Source: Cephalopachus bancanus (lineage: Eukaryota; Chordata; Mammalia; Primates; Tarsiidae). Taken from it: a stretch of 64,000 bases of DNA. Within the stretch, counting starts at the first letter, position 1. Each line of letters opens with the position of its first letter. Location: positions 186,001-250,000 of the forward strand of contig JAPVLO010000322.1 in NCBI GenBank assembly GCA_027257055.1. Direction: 5' to 3'. The position numbers were made by a program, and so were the translations under genes. The notes below the pieces were generated by a model, which saw nothing but the letters and a program-made list of their open reading frames with translations, made no database searches and had not been told where the DNA came from. This document shows, piece by piece, positions 23,629-34,944 of the stretch.

Positions 23629-23892
23629 GAAATTTATTTTTATAAGTGTACCTGATCTCAAACCAGGTGAAGTAGGGACCAAAGTGAGACCCAAACTTTA
23701 CCTAAACAATGACCATTTGTATAGCTAACCCTGAATTGTACCCACAACTTCAAAATAAAAAAACATTTTTTTAAGTTTAGTTTTAGAATAGACAATTAGT
23801 TTACATTTATTAAAGTTACTAATTCAAAACACTAGTTCTTTCTCAACCTTTAAAACTCAGCTTACAAATCGTGTTTGAAAATCTAGCAAATA

Positions 23893-24184
23893 GCTGGGCT
23901 CGGTGGCTCAGCCTGTAATCCCACGCCTTGGGAGGCTGAGGTGAGTGCATTGCCTGAGCCTGCGGGTTCGAGACCCACCTGGGCAACTTGGCGAGCCCTC
24001 ATCTCTACAATAAATCAAAAAGTCAGCTGGGCGTGGTAGCGCGCGCCTGTAGTTCCAGCTACTTGGAAGGCTGAGGCGGAAGGATCGCCCGAGCCCAGCA
24101 GGTCGAGGCTGCGGTGACCGGGAGCAGCCACTGCACTCCAGTCTGGGCAACAGAGTGAGACTCCAATTCAAAAAAAAAAAAAAG
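23893..24184 (+). mobile_element. Alu
   Basis: Sense; starts AGCTGGGCTCGGTGGCTCAG, pure A-tail. Forms an inverted pair with its neighbours on both sides (23342 and 24373). Flank TCTAGCAAA/TCTAGCAAAT repeats on both sides as target duplication. Confidence 0.92.
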
Positions 24185-24372
24185 AAAATCTAGCAAATGC
24201 TTCTAAGGAGCCCTTTACAAACTTATATCCTCAAGCATTTTGAAGTGCATTCATAGCCAAATAGATTTGATTTTCTTTTTCAGTACCTCAGTTAGTTGAT
24301 ATAAACAAAATTTTCTTATAAATGAAATAAATTCAACTTAGAAATATGAGAAACCCTAAGTTCTCTCTCTCT

Positions 24373-24667
24373 CTTTTTTTTTTTTTTTTGAGTTGGAGTC
24401 TCACTCTGTCGCCCAGACTGGAGTGCGGTAGCCACTCCCGGCCACTGCAGCCTCGATCTGCTGGGCTCCGGCAATCCTTCCGCCTCAACCTTCCAAGTAG
24501 CTGAAACTACAGGCGCGAGCTACCATGCCTGGCTAATTTTTTGATTTATTGTAGAAATGAGGTCTTGCCAAGTTGCCCAGGAGGTCTCGAACCCACAGGC
24601 TCAGGCAATCCACTCACTTCAGCCTCCCAAAGGCGCGAGATTACAGGCTGAGCCACCGAGCCCAGCT
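24373..24667 (-). mobile_element. Alu
   Basis: Antisense after a CT-repeat and T-run; ends GAGCCACCGAGCCCAGCT. Confidence 0.92.
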
Positions 24668-25558
24668 ACTAAATTATCTTAAAATCTATTTTTATAAAAA
24701 ACAAAATGTATATCACTTATTTTGTATACAGATATTAATACTAAGGTACTAATTTTTGGCTGAGTATGCTATACTTAATTCTGAATCTTCTTGAGGTTAG
24801 GTTATAAATATACTCACATCAGGTACCCTCCAAGGAAGAAAGTTCCATCACAGGTAGCATAGAGTAATTTATTCTTCATCTTCCTAAGGTTGAAAAATGT
24901 GTTCCCACTAAAAAAAAATTATTAAGGCCACAGCCCTTCCAGTTAATTGAGATCACCTGCCCATTGAGAACGATGGTTGTGGGGCTGTGGTTTGGCTTTG
25001 GGGGCTCTTCCTGTTTGATTCGGGACTGAAAACTTCCCCCACCACCTGTGGATGTCAGAAAGCTGTCTGACTGACCCGTACTGCACAGTGCCCCAATAGG
25101 CCCTTTGAAGCAAAAGTCCATGAGAATTCACAGGTAGGTTAGGAGTGACAACTATCTGGCACATGAGCGGTCACTCCCTCACCCTGACCCCGTGGCAGCC
25201 GTTGCTAATGGATTACAGCTTCTCCTTCTTGTTAAGACAACCCTACCCAGAGCCACACTTCAATCAAGGTAGGCACAGGAGACAAAACCCACTTGCCTTC
25301 CCTGGACTGTCACCAGCTCTGGTGAGAAAATGAAGCCTGTCTACTTGGCCCGCATTCAGGACTAAATTAATGGGTGACCGGGTTAGGGGGTTTCCAGGCT
25401 TGTTCCTGTGTCTGTGAATAACCTACTGGAAGTGCCGGGCCCTGTGCACTGAACAGTGGGGAGGAGCAATGGGTGTCACCCCCACTGCCATGAGCACCCA
25501 GGATGGTGCTCCTGGTGGGAGATCCCATGTGGGGAGGTGCAGGGAGGCTGGGAAAGAG

Positions 25559-25740
25559 ACTGCTGCAGGCTCCTCGGGACAAGGCCAGCAGATTCTGGCC
25601 TAGTCCTGGGCAGATTCTGCCGGCCTCCCTGTGTGGTCACAGGCGAGGCCCGGCTCAAAGGCACCAAATGTACATCTCGAGCTCAGGTCCCCAAAGTGCA
25701 GACTTGGATGTCCAACAGCCAGTGCCCCAGAGGTGTCCAA
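25559..25740 (+). repeat. GC-rich duplicated module, copy A
   Basis: Shares long blocks with 29219-29417, for example GGACAAGGCCAGCA, CCTCCCTGTGTGGT and GACTTGGATGTCCAACAGCC. Family not recognised. Confidence 0.85.
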
Positions 25741-25744
25741 AACC

Positions 25745-26225
25745 AAACTCCCAGTTCCCGCTCTCCCTCCCCGACATACTCCTCCCCAAATCCTCATGGT
25801 CTCAGGAAATGGCAACTCTGTCCTTCAGTTGTTCAGTCTAGAAACCCTGTGTTGTCTCTGACACCTCTCTTCTCTCAGTCACATCCAGGTTATCAGCACA
25901 TCCCATCAGCTCCATCTTCACAATATCCGGAATCTGTCCACGTCTCACCACAGGCACTGCTGCCCCATCCAGGGGGTAATGGTGTCCCCATCACCAGTGA
26001 CCTCCTCACTGGGCTCCCTGCCACCTCCCCTGCCCTGCCGTCCCCTCTCCTCATGGCAGCCAGAGGAGCTCTGAACACCTAAGTCAGGTGCGTCACCCTT
26101 TAACTCAGAGCCCTCCAGTGACTCCCCACTCACAGAAAGGCCAGTGCCCCCTAGTGGCTGTCAGGCCTCCTGCCGGCTCCCCAGCCCACGCTCGCCTCTG
26201 GTCTCATTTCATAGTCTTCACCCCA
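25745..26225 (+). repeat. L2 fragment
   Basis: CCACGTCTCACCACAGGCAC and CAGAGCCCTCCAGTGACTCC match L2 3' sequence. Confidence 0.6.
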
Positions 26226-26501
26226 TCCTTCCCTCCCTTCTGTGACCCTGCACTGCATTAGTCAGAGTATGAGGGGGATCCTCCCCTCAAGAAATGGAAT
26301 TATCTTTTGGAGGACAGGCCCCTTGTAGTATAGGCTTCCCTCTCCACGTAAGTGTTCTGGAACCCATCAGCATCAGTGGACCAGCTAGTGTTGTGAGAGG
26401 CTGTATTCAGCTTCAGTGAATTTTTTTTTGGAGATTCTTTCAACACATTTGCCCATTTCTTGATGGGTGATTTATGAGCACACCTGTCCACACCGCACTG
26501 A

Positions 26502-26774
26502 GTGCTCAGTAGTTTTTTAGCAAAAAATGGCATGATCCCCATGCCCCACCCTCCATATTCACCCAGTCTCTCCCCAAGCAACTTTTTTTTTTCCCAGATG
26601 AAAAAAATCTTCAAAGGGAAATATTTTGCTGATGTGGGCGAACTGAAACAAAAAGAAACAGCAGAAGCACTAAAAGGCATCAAAATAGATGAATTTAAAA
26701 ACTGTTTTAAGCAACGGAAAAAGCATCTTGATAGATGTATTGCATCAGATGGAGAGTACTTTAAAGATGACTGA
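26502..26774 (+). pseudogene. Mariner transposase C-terminal remnant
   Basis: About 90 codons show the family signature HPPYSPxLxPxxFFF and the closing region KKHLDRCIASDGEYF. In active mariners the motif reads YSPDLAPxD and carries the third catalytic aspartate; here it reads YSPSLSPSN, so that residue is gone. With the N-terminal half absent, it cannot be active. The stop region is displaced by an Alu with duplicated target. Confidence 0.8.
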
Positions 26775-26778
26775 AGTT

Positions 26779-27071
26779 AGCTGGGCTCGGGTGGCTCAGC
26801 CTGTACACGCTTTGGGAGGCTGAGGTGAGTGGATTGCCTGAGCCCGTGGGTTCGAGACCCACCTGGGCAACTTGGCAAGCCCTCATCTCTACAATAAATC
26901 AAAAAACTTAGCCAGGCGTGGTAGTGTGCACCTGTAGTTCCAGCTACTTGGAAGGCTGAGGCGGAAGGATCGCCAGAGCCCAGCAGGTCGAGACTGCGGT
27001 GGCCTGGAGCGTGCCACTGCTCTCCAGTCTGGGTGACAGAGTGAGACTCCAACTCAAAAAAACAAACAAAA
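26779..27071 (+). mobile_element. Alu inserted in mariner remnant
   Basis: Flanked by a perfect 16-bp target duplication, AAAGATGACTGAAGTT, at 26763-26778 and 27072-27087. Tail AAAAAACAAACAAAAA. Confidence 0.95.
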
Positions 27072-27140
27072 AAAGATGACTGAAGTTTAAATATGTAAGA
27101 ATAAATAAATGTCGGGTTTTAAGGGTCCCCTTCCCCTTGT

Positions 27141-27630
27141 ACATATTATATAATATGGGAAGAAAGTTATTTTAAGGAATTGGTTTATGAAATGTGGGGA
27201 TAGGCAATTCTGAAACCCGCAGGGTTTTTAAAAATCATTTTTATTTATCTTTATTTTTAGAGATGGGGTATCACTCTGTGGTCCAGGCTAGAATGCAGTG
27301 GTGCAATCATCTCACTGCAGCCTTGAACTCCTAGGCCCAAGCAATACTCCTGCCTCAACTTCCCAAATAGCTAAGACTACAGGTGTTCAACACCTCAACT
27401 GGCTATGTTACAGTCTGGAGACAGAAATCCTTCTTCCTCAGGAGCCCTCAGTCTTTATTCTTAAGGTCCTCAACGAACCGGTCCACCCACATGATAGAGG
27501 CTAATCTCCCTTATGCAGAGTCTACTAATTCAGATGTTGATCATATACAAAGAATACCTTTATAGCAGCAGCTAGACTGTTGTTTGTCCAAACAATGGGC
27601 ACCACAGCATGACCAAGTTGACATAAAATT
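27141..27630 (+). repeat. Old LTR-like repeat, right part
   Basis: Begins AAGGAATTGGTTTATGAAAT, contains GGTCCTCAACGAACCGGTCC and CCACCCACATGATAGAGG, and ends GACCAAGTTGACATAAAATT. Its first bases (GCATTAGTCAGAGTA) lie at 26256, displaced by the mariner. Related, opposite-orientation copy at 29465-29945. Confidence 0.6.
27240..27407 (-). mobile_element. Alu right-monomer-like fragment
   Basis: Antisense: GAGATGGGGTATCACTCTGT to ACTACAGGTGTTCAACACC. Old, single monomer; interrupts the repeat at 27141-27630. Confidence 0.75.
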
Positions 27631-27859
27631 AACATTACGTGGCTTCTGTGCCATTCCTTGAAGGCAGGCTATCTGTTTCTAGATAATCCTGTAGCTGGCT
27701 CCTTTGCCTCCTTTGGATTTTACTGGATGTCACCTCAGTGTTGTCACCTCTGACAGCCCCACTGACATGGCAAGGCCTCCTCCAGCCCCAGCACTGCCAG
27801 TCCCCTCCATGCTCTATTTTTTGGTCGTCTTCATACTCAGACTAAGAAAACTACTAATT

Positions 27860-27926
27860 TATTCTTATTTTGTTTATTGTTGATCTCCCCTCTTAGAATG
27901 TAAGCTCCAACAGGCAAGGATTTCTG

Positions 27927-27976
<50 letters not shown>

Positions 27977-28035
27977 CTTGCTATCCCAGTCCCTAGGGCA
28001 GTGGTACTATGGCAGGGTAGTTGCTTAATAAATAT
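27860..28035 (+). repeat. L2 3' end carrying a TG repeat
   Basis: TAGAATGTAAGCTCCAACAG and GTTGCTTAATAAATATTGGT flank the TG tract. Confidence 0.65.
27929..27972 (+). repeat. (TG)n microsatellite
   Basis: Uninterrupted TG, about 22 units, inside an L2 3' end. Confidence 0.97.
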
Positions 28036-28043
28036 TGGTCGAG

Positions 28044-28331
28044 GCCAGGTGCAGTGGCTCACACCTATAATCCCAGCACTATGGGAGGCCGAGGCAAGAG
28101 GATTGCTTGAGCCCAAGAGTTCTAAGCCAGCCTAGGCAACATAGTGAGACCTCATCTCTACCAAAAACAAAAACAAAAACAAAAAAATGAGCCAGGTGTG
28201 ATGGTTGCTCCTGTTGCTGAGACGGAAGGATCTCCTGAGATCAGGAGGTTGAGGCTGTAATGAGCTGTGATCATCCTACTGCACCCCAGCCTAAGCGACA
28301 GAGTGAGATCCCGGCTCAAAAAAAGAAAAGC
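28044..28331 (+). mobile_element. Old Alu (J-like)
   Basis: Sense, GAGGCCAGGTGCAGTGGCTC start, mid-linker with CAAAAACAAAAAC repeats. Resembles the ancestral primate type more than the window's dominant type. Confidence 0.88.
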
Positions 28332-28359
28332 TATATATTGGTCAAATTAATAATAACAG

Positions 28360-28610
28360 TAGCTTAAGTAAAGCTATTCACCAAGTACCAAACACTGTTC
28401 TAAACACTCTTTTAAATGTATCATCTCATTTCCATTTTTCCAATAATTTTCCAAGGTAAATTCTAAGATCTCCATATACAGATAACAACTGAGGCACAGA
28501 ACAGTTATGATGCTGGCTAGTATGTGATGGAGTCAGAATTTTAATACAAATGATCTGATTCCAGAGACTGAATTCTTAGCCACTTTGCTATGCTGGTCCC
28601 AATGAATGAA
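28360..28610 (-). repeat. MIR
   Basis: ACAACTGAGGCACAGAACAG and GTGATGGAGTCAGAATTTTA. Confidence 0.65.
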
Positions 28611-29218
28611 TGAATGCTTTTTTTAAAGAATGGAAGAAGTATTTATCTGCACCCATACCAGAAAAAATGAAATTTGGAGTCAGATGGAACTAGGTTAAAA
28701 TTCCAAATTTGCTATATACTGGAATACACAATTTGGGTAAGTGTTTTTAGCATCTCTGGCTCTCAGGATCCTTATGGGCAGATGGGAAAATCTACCTTTT
28801 TTTCCTACCAAATGTTAGCTTTTTAGCTCTTTTCGCATACTGTACCTGTTCTCGATCCACTACTGCCCCCTGGTGTTTAATTAAAATAACAGCATAAATG
28901 CTATGCTAAATAAAAAATCCCCAAATGGTGTAGTCGGGAAGCCAGTAGTCTCCATAAATAAAACTACTAGTCTCTTGGATCCCATTAGCGTTGAGAGACT
29001 AAGTGAAATATCAGACTTCCTCGCAGGGATCCAAGAGGGACTAGCCTATGTGGGTTCATGTAGGGTAGAATGGATCCAAGGAAATTATCCTGATGAAAAA
29101 TGTTACCCACTTTCCTTCTACACCCAAACACAAAAACAACAATAACAGGCTTGATAGGATTTAAGGTCTTCAACTGACTGGCCCACCCACATTATAGAGA
29201 ATATAGGAGAGGAAAAGA

Positions 29219-29417
29219 GGCTGCTGCTGGCTCCCCAGGACAAGGCCAGCACTGGAGGTACTGAGAAAGGAACACAGGCCCGAGTCCAGGGCAGACTCTG
29301 CTGGCCTCCCTGTGTGGTTGCAGGCGAGGCCCAGCTCAAAGCTGCCAAATGCACATCTTGAGCCCAGGCCCCCAAAGTCCAGACTTGGATGTCCAACAGC
29401 CAGTGTCCCAGAGGTGT
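29219..29417 (+). repeat. GC-rich duplicated module, copy B
   Basis: Same-orientation partner of 25559-25740, with about 25 extra bases near its start. It adjoins a repeat fragment ending near 29215. Confidence 0.85.
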
Positions 29418-29464
29418 GTCTGAGTTTTCCAGATCTTCAAATAATATATTCTCATTATGTAACA

Positions 29465-29945
29465 GTTCATTTTTTTATGTGTCTACTTGAGTAGGCCATG
29501 GGTTCCCCAGAGATTTGGTCAAACATTATTCTGAGTGTGTCGGTGAGAATGTTTGGTAATGGGATTAACATTTGAATTGGTAAACTGAGTAAAGCAGATG
29601 GCCTGTCCCAATGTGGGTGGCCCTCATCCAATCAGTTGAAGACCTGAATAGAACAAAAGGGCTGATCTTCCCTCAAGTAAGAGGGAACCCCTCCTGCCTA
29701 ACTATCGAGAACTGGAATATGGGTCTTTTCCAGCTTTTAGACTTGAAATGAAACATCGGCTCTTGGAGTCTCAAGCCCTTGGACTTTTAAACTGGAACTA
29801 CACATTGGCTCTCCTGTGTCTCCATCTTGCCAACTATAGATCTTGAGATTTCTCCACCTCCATAATCATGCAAACTGATTCTTTACAATAAATAAATGCT
29901 GTTGGTTCTGTTTCCCTAGAGAACCCAAATACAACTATTTTATAC
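29465..29945 (-). repeat. Old LTR-like repeat
   Basis: Reads CCTCATCCAATCAGTTGAAG, GAACTGGAATATGGGTCTTT, GGTTCTGTTTCCCTAGAGAA on +, the complement of the family at 27141. A further sense fragment lies at 29145-29215. Confidence 0.6.
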
Positions 29946-30274
29946 AAACTGTAGCAGTGGATGGAAAAAAAAGGAAAACTACCTAACTCATTTTATAATA
30001 TTCATTTGACCTCAACATTAAGCCCAAGTAAGAGCAATTAAAGGTAAGAAAATTCCAGGACAAGCCTAGTTATTATTATAGATATGAATATCCTAAGTAG
30101 TAAAACAGAAACCAGAATCCACAGTATATATAAATATAGAAATAAATAGGTAGTAGAGTTTAGCCAAAAATGCAGGAATAGTTTAACACCAGAGAAAAGA
30201 AATTTCTGTATTCTGGACCTTAATACATTAAAAAATTAAAAGTGTATGATCACCTCAATAAATGAGGACAAATC

Positions 30275-30402
30275 AGGCCAGACACGATGGCTCACATGCT
30301 TTGGAAGGCAGAGGCAAGAGGATTGCCTGAGCCCAGAGGTTCGAGATCAGCCTCAGCAACAGAGTGAGATTCCGACTCAAAAATAAATAAGTAAATAAAG
30401 AG
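30275..30402 (+). mobile_element. Alu with internal deletion
   Basis: Sense: left monomer joins directly to CAACAGAGTGAGATTCCGAC; tail AAAATAAATAAGTAAATAAA. Inserted in an L1. Confidence 0.85.
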
Positions 30403-30513
30403 GAAAAATTATTTGATGAAATAAAACACTCATTTAAAAACAAATCCTAGCAGATTAGGGTTAGTAGACGAATACATTAACCCAATAAGGGATATTTACC
30501 AAATGCCAAGACA

Positions 30514-30548
30514 GCATACATACATACATACATACATATATATATATT
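30514..30548 (+). repeat. (CATA)n then (TA)n microsatellite
   Basis: Six CATA units pass into TA units and then a T-run. Confidence 0.93.
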
Positions 30549-30770
30549 TTTTTTTTTGAGAGTGAGAAGGGAGTTTATTAAGAAGACAAAAAAGCTCCTA
30601 AGTGGGAAGGGACCTGAAAGAGGGTTGCCTGACATCATATTTAAGGGTGAAACCCTAGCATTACTATGAAAGTCAAGAATAAGAATACTCTCTATTCACA
30701 ATTTTACTGGCATTTCTTGCTGATGTAATAAAATTATAGAAAGAAATAGGAGGTTTAAGAAATAGAAAGT

Positions 30771-31058
30771 AGCCGGGCTCGGTGGCTCAGCCTGTAATCC
30801 CGCTCTTTGGGAGGCTGAGGTGAGTGAATTGCCTGAGTTCGTCGGTTCGAGACCCGCCTGGGCAACTTGGCAACCTCATCTCTACAATAAATCAAAAAAC
30901 TTAGCCGGGTGTGGTAGTGCATGCCTGTAGTTCCAGCTACTGAGGCGGAAGGATCACCAGAGCCAAGCAGGTCAAGGCTGCGGTGGCCGGGAGCGTGCCA
31001 CTGCACTCCACTCTGGGCAACAGAGTGAGACTCCAACTCAAAAAAAAAAAAAGAAATA
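30771..31058 (+). mobile_element. Alu
   Basis: Sense, AGCCGGGCTCGGTGGCTCAG; flanked by AAGAAATAGAAAGT on both sides (target duplication in the L1). Confidence 0.93.
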
Positions 31059-31732
31059 GAAAGTGTCAACACCATCCTTATATGTACATTATGTATTTTC
31101 TAACTAGAAAATAAAAGAATCTACATAGAAGTATTAGAACTACTAAGAGTATTTAGCAGGCTTGCTAAATACAAGCTACTCCTACACAAATTGATAGCTA
31201 TTAATAATTGCTTATTGGAGCAGCAATAAGAAGAAAATATAATCCAAAGGATGTCATTTCCAAAAGCAACAAATATTATAAGGCATTTAGGAATATATAT
31301 AACAAAAGATTGCTAGATGATTTCTCAGAAAACTATAAAACATTTTAAAGGAATACAAAACTAAACACACTCTTACTATACAACCCAGCAATCATGCTCT
31401 TTAGCATTTACCTAAATGAGTTGAAAACATTTTCACAAAAACCTGTTCATGGATTATTATAGCAGCTTGGTTCATAATTGCCAAAACTTGGAAGCAAAGA
31501 TGTCCTTTAGTAGGAGAATGGATAAATTGTGGTACATCCACACAATGGAATATCGTTCAACTCTAAAAAGAAATGAGCTATCAAATAATAAAAAGACATA
31601 GAGGAAACAAATGCACGATACTAAGTGAAGGAAACAATCTTAAAAGGTGACAGACTGCATGATTCCAACTAATTGACATTCTGGAAAAGGCAGAACTATG
31701 AAGACAATAAAAAAGATCTGTGTTTCATTAGC

Positions 31733-32346
31733 TAGAACAGTGGCTCTCGCCTGTAATCCAAACACTTTGGGAAGCAGAGGTGAGTGGATTGCCTAAGTCC
31801 ACGGGGTTCGAGACCAGCCTAGGCAACTTGGCAAGACCTCCTCTACAACAAATTTTTAAAAATTAGCCGGGCTCGGTGTGCTCAGCCTGTATTCCGCTCT
31901 TGGAAGGCTGAGGCGGAAGTCGCTGGCCACTCGAGCTCGTGCCAGGTCGATGCACCCAGCTGGGCAACTGGGAGACCTCATCTCTACCCAAAAATCAAAA
32001 AATTAGCCAGGGTGGTAGTGCGCCTGTAGTTCCAGCTACTTGGAAGGCTGAGGCGGAAGGATCGCTGGAGCCCAGCAGGTCGAGGCTGCGGTGGCCAGGA
32101 GCAGCCACTGCACTCCAGTCTGGGCAACAGAGTGAGACTCCAACTCAAAAAAAAAAACCAAAAGAACAAAAAACTTAACTAGGTGTGGTGGTGCATGCCT
32201 GTAGTTCCAGCTACTTGGAAGGCTGAAGTGAAAGGATCTCCTAAGCCCAGCGGGGTCGAGGCTGTGGTGGCTGTGAGCATACCACTGCACTCTAGCCTGG
32301 GTGATAGAGTGAGACTCCGACTCAAAAAAAGAAAAGAAAAGAAAAA
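31733..32346 (+). mobile_element. Older Alu interrupted by a younger Alu
   Basis: Outer left monomer 31733-31862, outer right monomer 32166-32346 with tail AAAAAAAGAAAAGAAAAG. The outer element sits in an L1 3' UTR. Confidence 0.85.
31863..32165 (+). mobile_element. Alu nested in the outer Alu
   Basis: Sense, AGCCGGGCTCGGTGTGCTCA start, with a scrambled left monomer; tail A-rich. Confidence 0.85.
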
Positions 32347-32735
32347 AGATCTCTGGTTCCTATGAGTTAGAAGGAGAGAGGGATAAACAGGCAGAGCACA
32401 GAGGATTTCTAGGACAGTGAAACTACTCTATATGATATGATAATGGTGGACACAAGTGATTGTACATTTGTCAAAACGCATAAAACATACAACACCTAAG
32501 GTAGTGAACCCTAAAGTAAACCATGGATTTGGGGTGCCAATGATGTGTCATTGTTGGTTCATCGACTGTAACAAATGTACTAATCTGGTGGGGGATGTGA
32601 CCCTGTGGTGTGGGAGATGAGGGATGTGGAAAGTGGGAGTCTGCGTGTGTGTGTGGGGGGGCATATGGGAATCTGGGCATATGCGCAATTTTGCTGGGAT
32701 CGTAAAACTGCTCTAAAAAATTAAGAAAGACCTAA

Positions 32736-32930
32736 ATAAATAGAAAGGTATAATTTCCGGCCATTGCCTTGCTAGACTCTGGTGTGGACATGTGCTCTTT
32801 GAGTGATGGCTGTCACCATGCTTCCTGGTTTTGACCCCCTCCCCCACCTTGGGGAGGTGAATCTTCTCTCTCCGTTCTCTTTCTCACTTTAATTTACTTT
32901 TAAATAAACTATTTTTTAATCTAAAAAAAG
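32736..32930 (+). other. Unassigned block after the L1 end
   Basis: A C/T-rich stretch (CCTTGGGGAGGTGAATCTTC, TCTCTCCGTTCTCTTTCTCA) followed by AAATAAAC. The layout looks like the end of an LTR, but I recognise no family. Confidence 0.35.
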
Positions 32931-33099
32931 GAATAAATAATTTTCTGTACAAATATTCAATACAGTAACGTGCCAGTTGAAACCATTCCCACAACAATAA
33001 AAAACAAAACAAAACGAAACATAACAGGGTTTTTTATGGCACTAGACAAACTGATTCCAAATTCACATGGCGATGTATAGTTCCAAGAATAGGCAGGAA

Positions 33100-33180
33100 C
33101 ATACTAAAAGGAAAGGAAAGAATGAAGAAGAGAGGGAGGGAAGAAGGGAAAAGAAAAAAATGAGAAACAAAGGAAATAAC
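33100..33180 (+). repeat. Purine-rich GA tract
   Basis: GGAAAGGAAAGAATGAAGAA and GAGGGAGGGAAGAAGGG with hardly any pyrimidine. Confidence 0.8.
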
Positions 33181-33184
33181 AATG

Positions 33185-33658
33185 CAAATTCATTTTTACC
33201 TCTTTGATGCCCAACCATCAAATAGGTAAAAATGAAAACGTCTGATAATAACAAGTATTGGTGGTAAGGACTTGTGGAAACTTATATGCTGTTGAAAGGA
33301 ATGTAACTGACACAACCATTTAGAGGGCAACTTGACAATATCTTGAAAGGTGATTTTTCTTCCAACCCAGCAGTTATATAACCCTAGAGAAATTCTCCTC
33401 AAATGTACCCCAGGAGACATAATCAAGATTGTTTATGGCAGCACTGCTAGTAGAGAGAGAAAAAAATGGATCAATCAACTGTAATGTCCACCAGTAGAAA
33501 AGCAAGTCGTGTCATGTTCTTCCAATGAAAGACAACTGTGCCATTAAAATAAATGAACCAGATTTATATGTAGCAACATAAGGTGAGTAAACAAGTAAAC
33601 ACGTTGCTATAATATATTTACAGGAAAATATTTAAAATCACATTTTAAAAAAAGTATT
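33185..33658 (+). mobile_element. L1 ORF2 3' fragment (old)
   Basis: CAAATAGGTAAAAATGAAAA, GGTGGTAAGGACTTGTGG and CCAGCAGTTATATAACCCTA occur in L1 order. Confidence 0.65.
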
Positions 33659-33919
33659 GAGCCGGGCTTGGTGGCTCAGCCTGTAATCCCGCGCCTTGGG
33701 AGGTTCGAGACCCGCCTGGGCAACTTGGCGAGACCTCATCTCTACAATAAATCAAAAAATCAGCTGGGCGTGGTAGCGCACGCCTGTAGCTCCAGCTACT
33801 TGGAAGGCTGAAGCGGAAGGATCGCCGGAGCCCAGCAGGTCGAGGCTGCGGTGGCCAGGAGCGGCCACTGCACTCCAGTCTGGGCGACAGAGCGAGACTC
33901 CAACTCAAAAAAAAAAAAA
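33659..33919 (+). mobile_element. Alu with left-monomer deletion
   Basis: Sense; lacks about 35 bases after GGAGG. Otherwise close to the common type. Confidence 0.9.
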
Positions 33920-33990
33920 ATTATTGAAATAAACTCACATAACAATCACCTGATGTTACCCATTTAAATGGCCACTATGAAATGAACAGG

Positions 33991-34276
33991 GGCCAGGGTT
34001 GGTGGCTCAGCCTGTAATCCCATGCTTTGGGAGGCTGAGGTGAGTGGACTGCCTGAACCCACGGGTTCGAGACCCGCCTGGGCAACTTGGCAAGACCTCA
34101 TCTCTACAATAAATCAAAAAACTAGCCAGGCGTGGTAGCGCGCGCCTGTAGTTCCAGCTACTTGGAAGGCTGAGGCGGAAGGATCGCTGGAGCCCAGCAG
34201 GTTGAGGCTGCGGTGGCCAGGAGCATGCCACTGCACTCCAGTCTGGGCAACAGAGTGAGACTCCAACTTAAAAAAA
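33991..34276 (+). mobile_element. Alu in L1
   Basis: Flanked by GAAATGAACAGG on both sides, a target duplication. Confidence 0.93.
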
Positions 34277-34648
34277 GAAATGAACAGGAAATAACAAGTG
34301 GTGGTGAAGATGCAGAGTAACTGGAAGCTTCACGACCTAGGTTCCAGTGATCCTTACGCTGGGTTGGTGGGAATGTAAAATAGTACAGCCACTATGGAAA
34401 ACAGAATGGAGGTTTCTCAAAAATGAGAAATAGAATTGCTATATGATCCAGCAATGTCATTTCTGAGTCTATGTCCAAAAGAATTCAAAGCAGGATCTCC
34501 AAGAGATATTTGCATGCCTATGTTCATCACAACATTATTCACAATAGCCAGGAGGTAGGAGCAACCCATTCGCAGGTGAGAGGACAAAGGAAATGTGTTA
34601 TATACATACACTGGAATATCACGCAGCCTTAAAAAATGAAGGAAAGCT

Positions 34649-34936
34649 GGGCTTGGTGGCTCAGCCTGTAATCCCGCGCCTTGGGAGGCTGAGGTGAGTG
34701 GATTGCCTGAGCCCGCGGGTTCGAGACCCGCTTGGGCAACTTGGCGAGACCTCATCTCTACAATAAATAAAAAAATTAGCCGGGCGTGGTAGCGTGTGCC
34801 TGTAGTTCCAGTTACTTGGAAGGCTGAAGCGGAAGGATCGCCGGAGCCCAGCAGGTCGAGGCTGCGGTGGCTGGGAGCGGCCACTGCACTCCAGTCTGGG
34901 CGACAGAGTGAGACTCCAACTCAAAAAAAAAAAGGA
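34649..34936 (+). mobile_element. Alu in L1
   Basis: Sense, full-length; followed by GGAAGGAAAATG, a copy of the left flank. Confidence 0.92.
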
Positions 34937-34944
34937 AGGAAAAT

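Larger units (their letters stand above)
26270..27139 (+). mobile_element. Dead mariner-type DNA transposon, split by an Alu
   Basis: The ends sit at TA dinucleotides (26268-26269 and 27140-27141) and carry imperfect inverted repeats rich in G on the left and C on the right. Removing the Alu leaves about 560 bp, so most of a 1.3-kb element is missing. The + strand encodes the C-terminal third of a mariner transposase at 26502-26774. It interrupts an older repeat whose halves lie at about 26256-26269 and 27141 onwards. Confidence 0.7.
29941..32735 (+). mobile_element. L1 3' half, interrupted by several Alus
   Basis: L1 ORF2-type DNA (CTACCTAACTCATTTTATAA near the start), decayed, continues through 30411-30770 and 31061-31722, then the 3' UTR at 32346-32735 with GGTTCATCGACTGTAACAAA. 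Ends at AAAACTGCTCTAAAAAATTA, typical of L1M 3' ends. No intact frame. Confidence 0.75.

Noticed and set aside
23267..23728. Frames of 80-155 codons ending in [17 protein letters not shown] sequence, at many places
   Set aside because: All are translations of antisense Alu copies, not genes.
28903..29145. 80-codon frame resembling a small protein
   Set aside because: No family signature, and the frame runs into a repeat fragment at 29145.
30514..30548. Possible CRISPR-like or tandem array
   Set aside because: A simple CATA/TA microsatellite; no array with spacers exists in this eukaryotic window.
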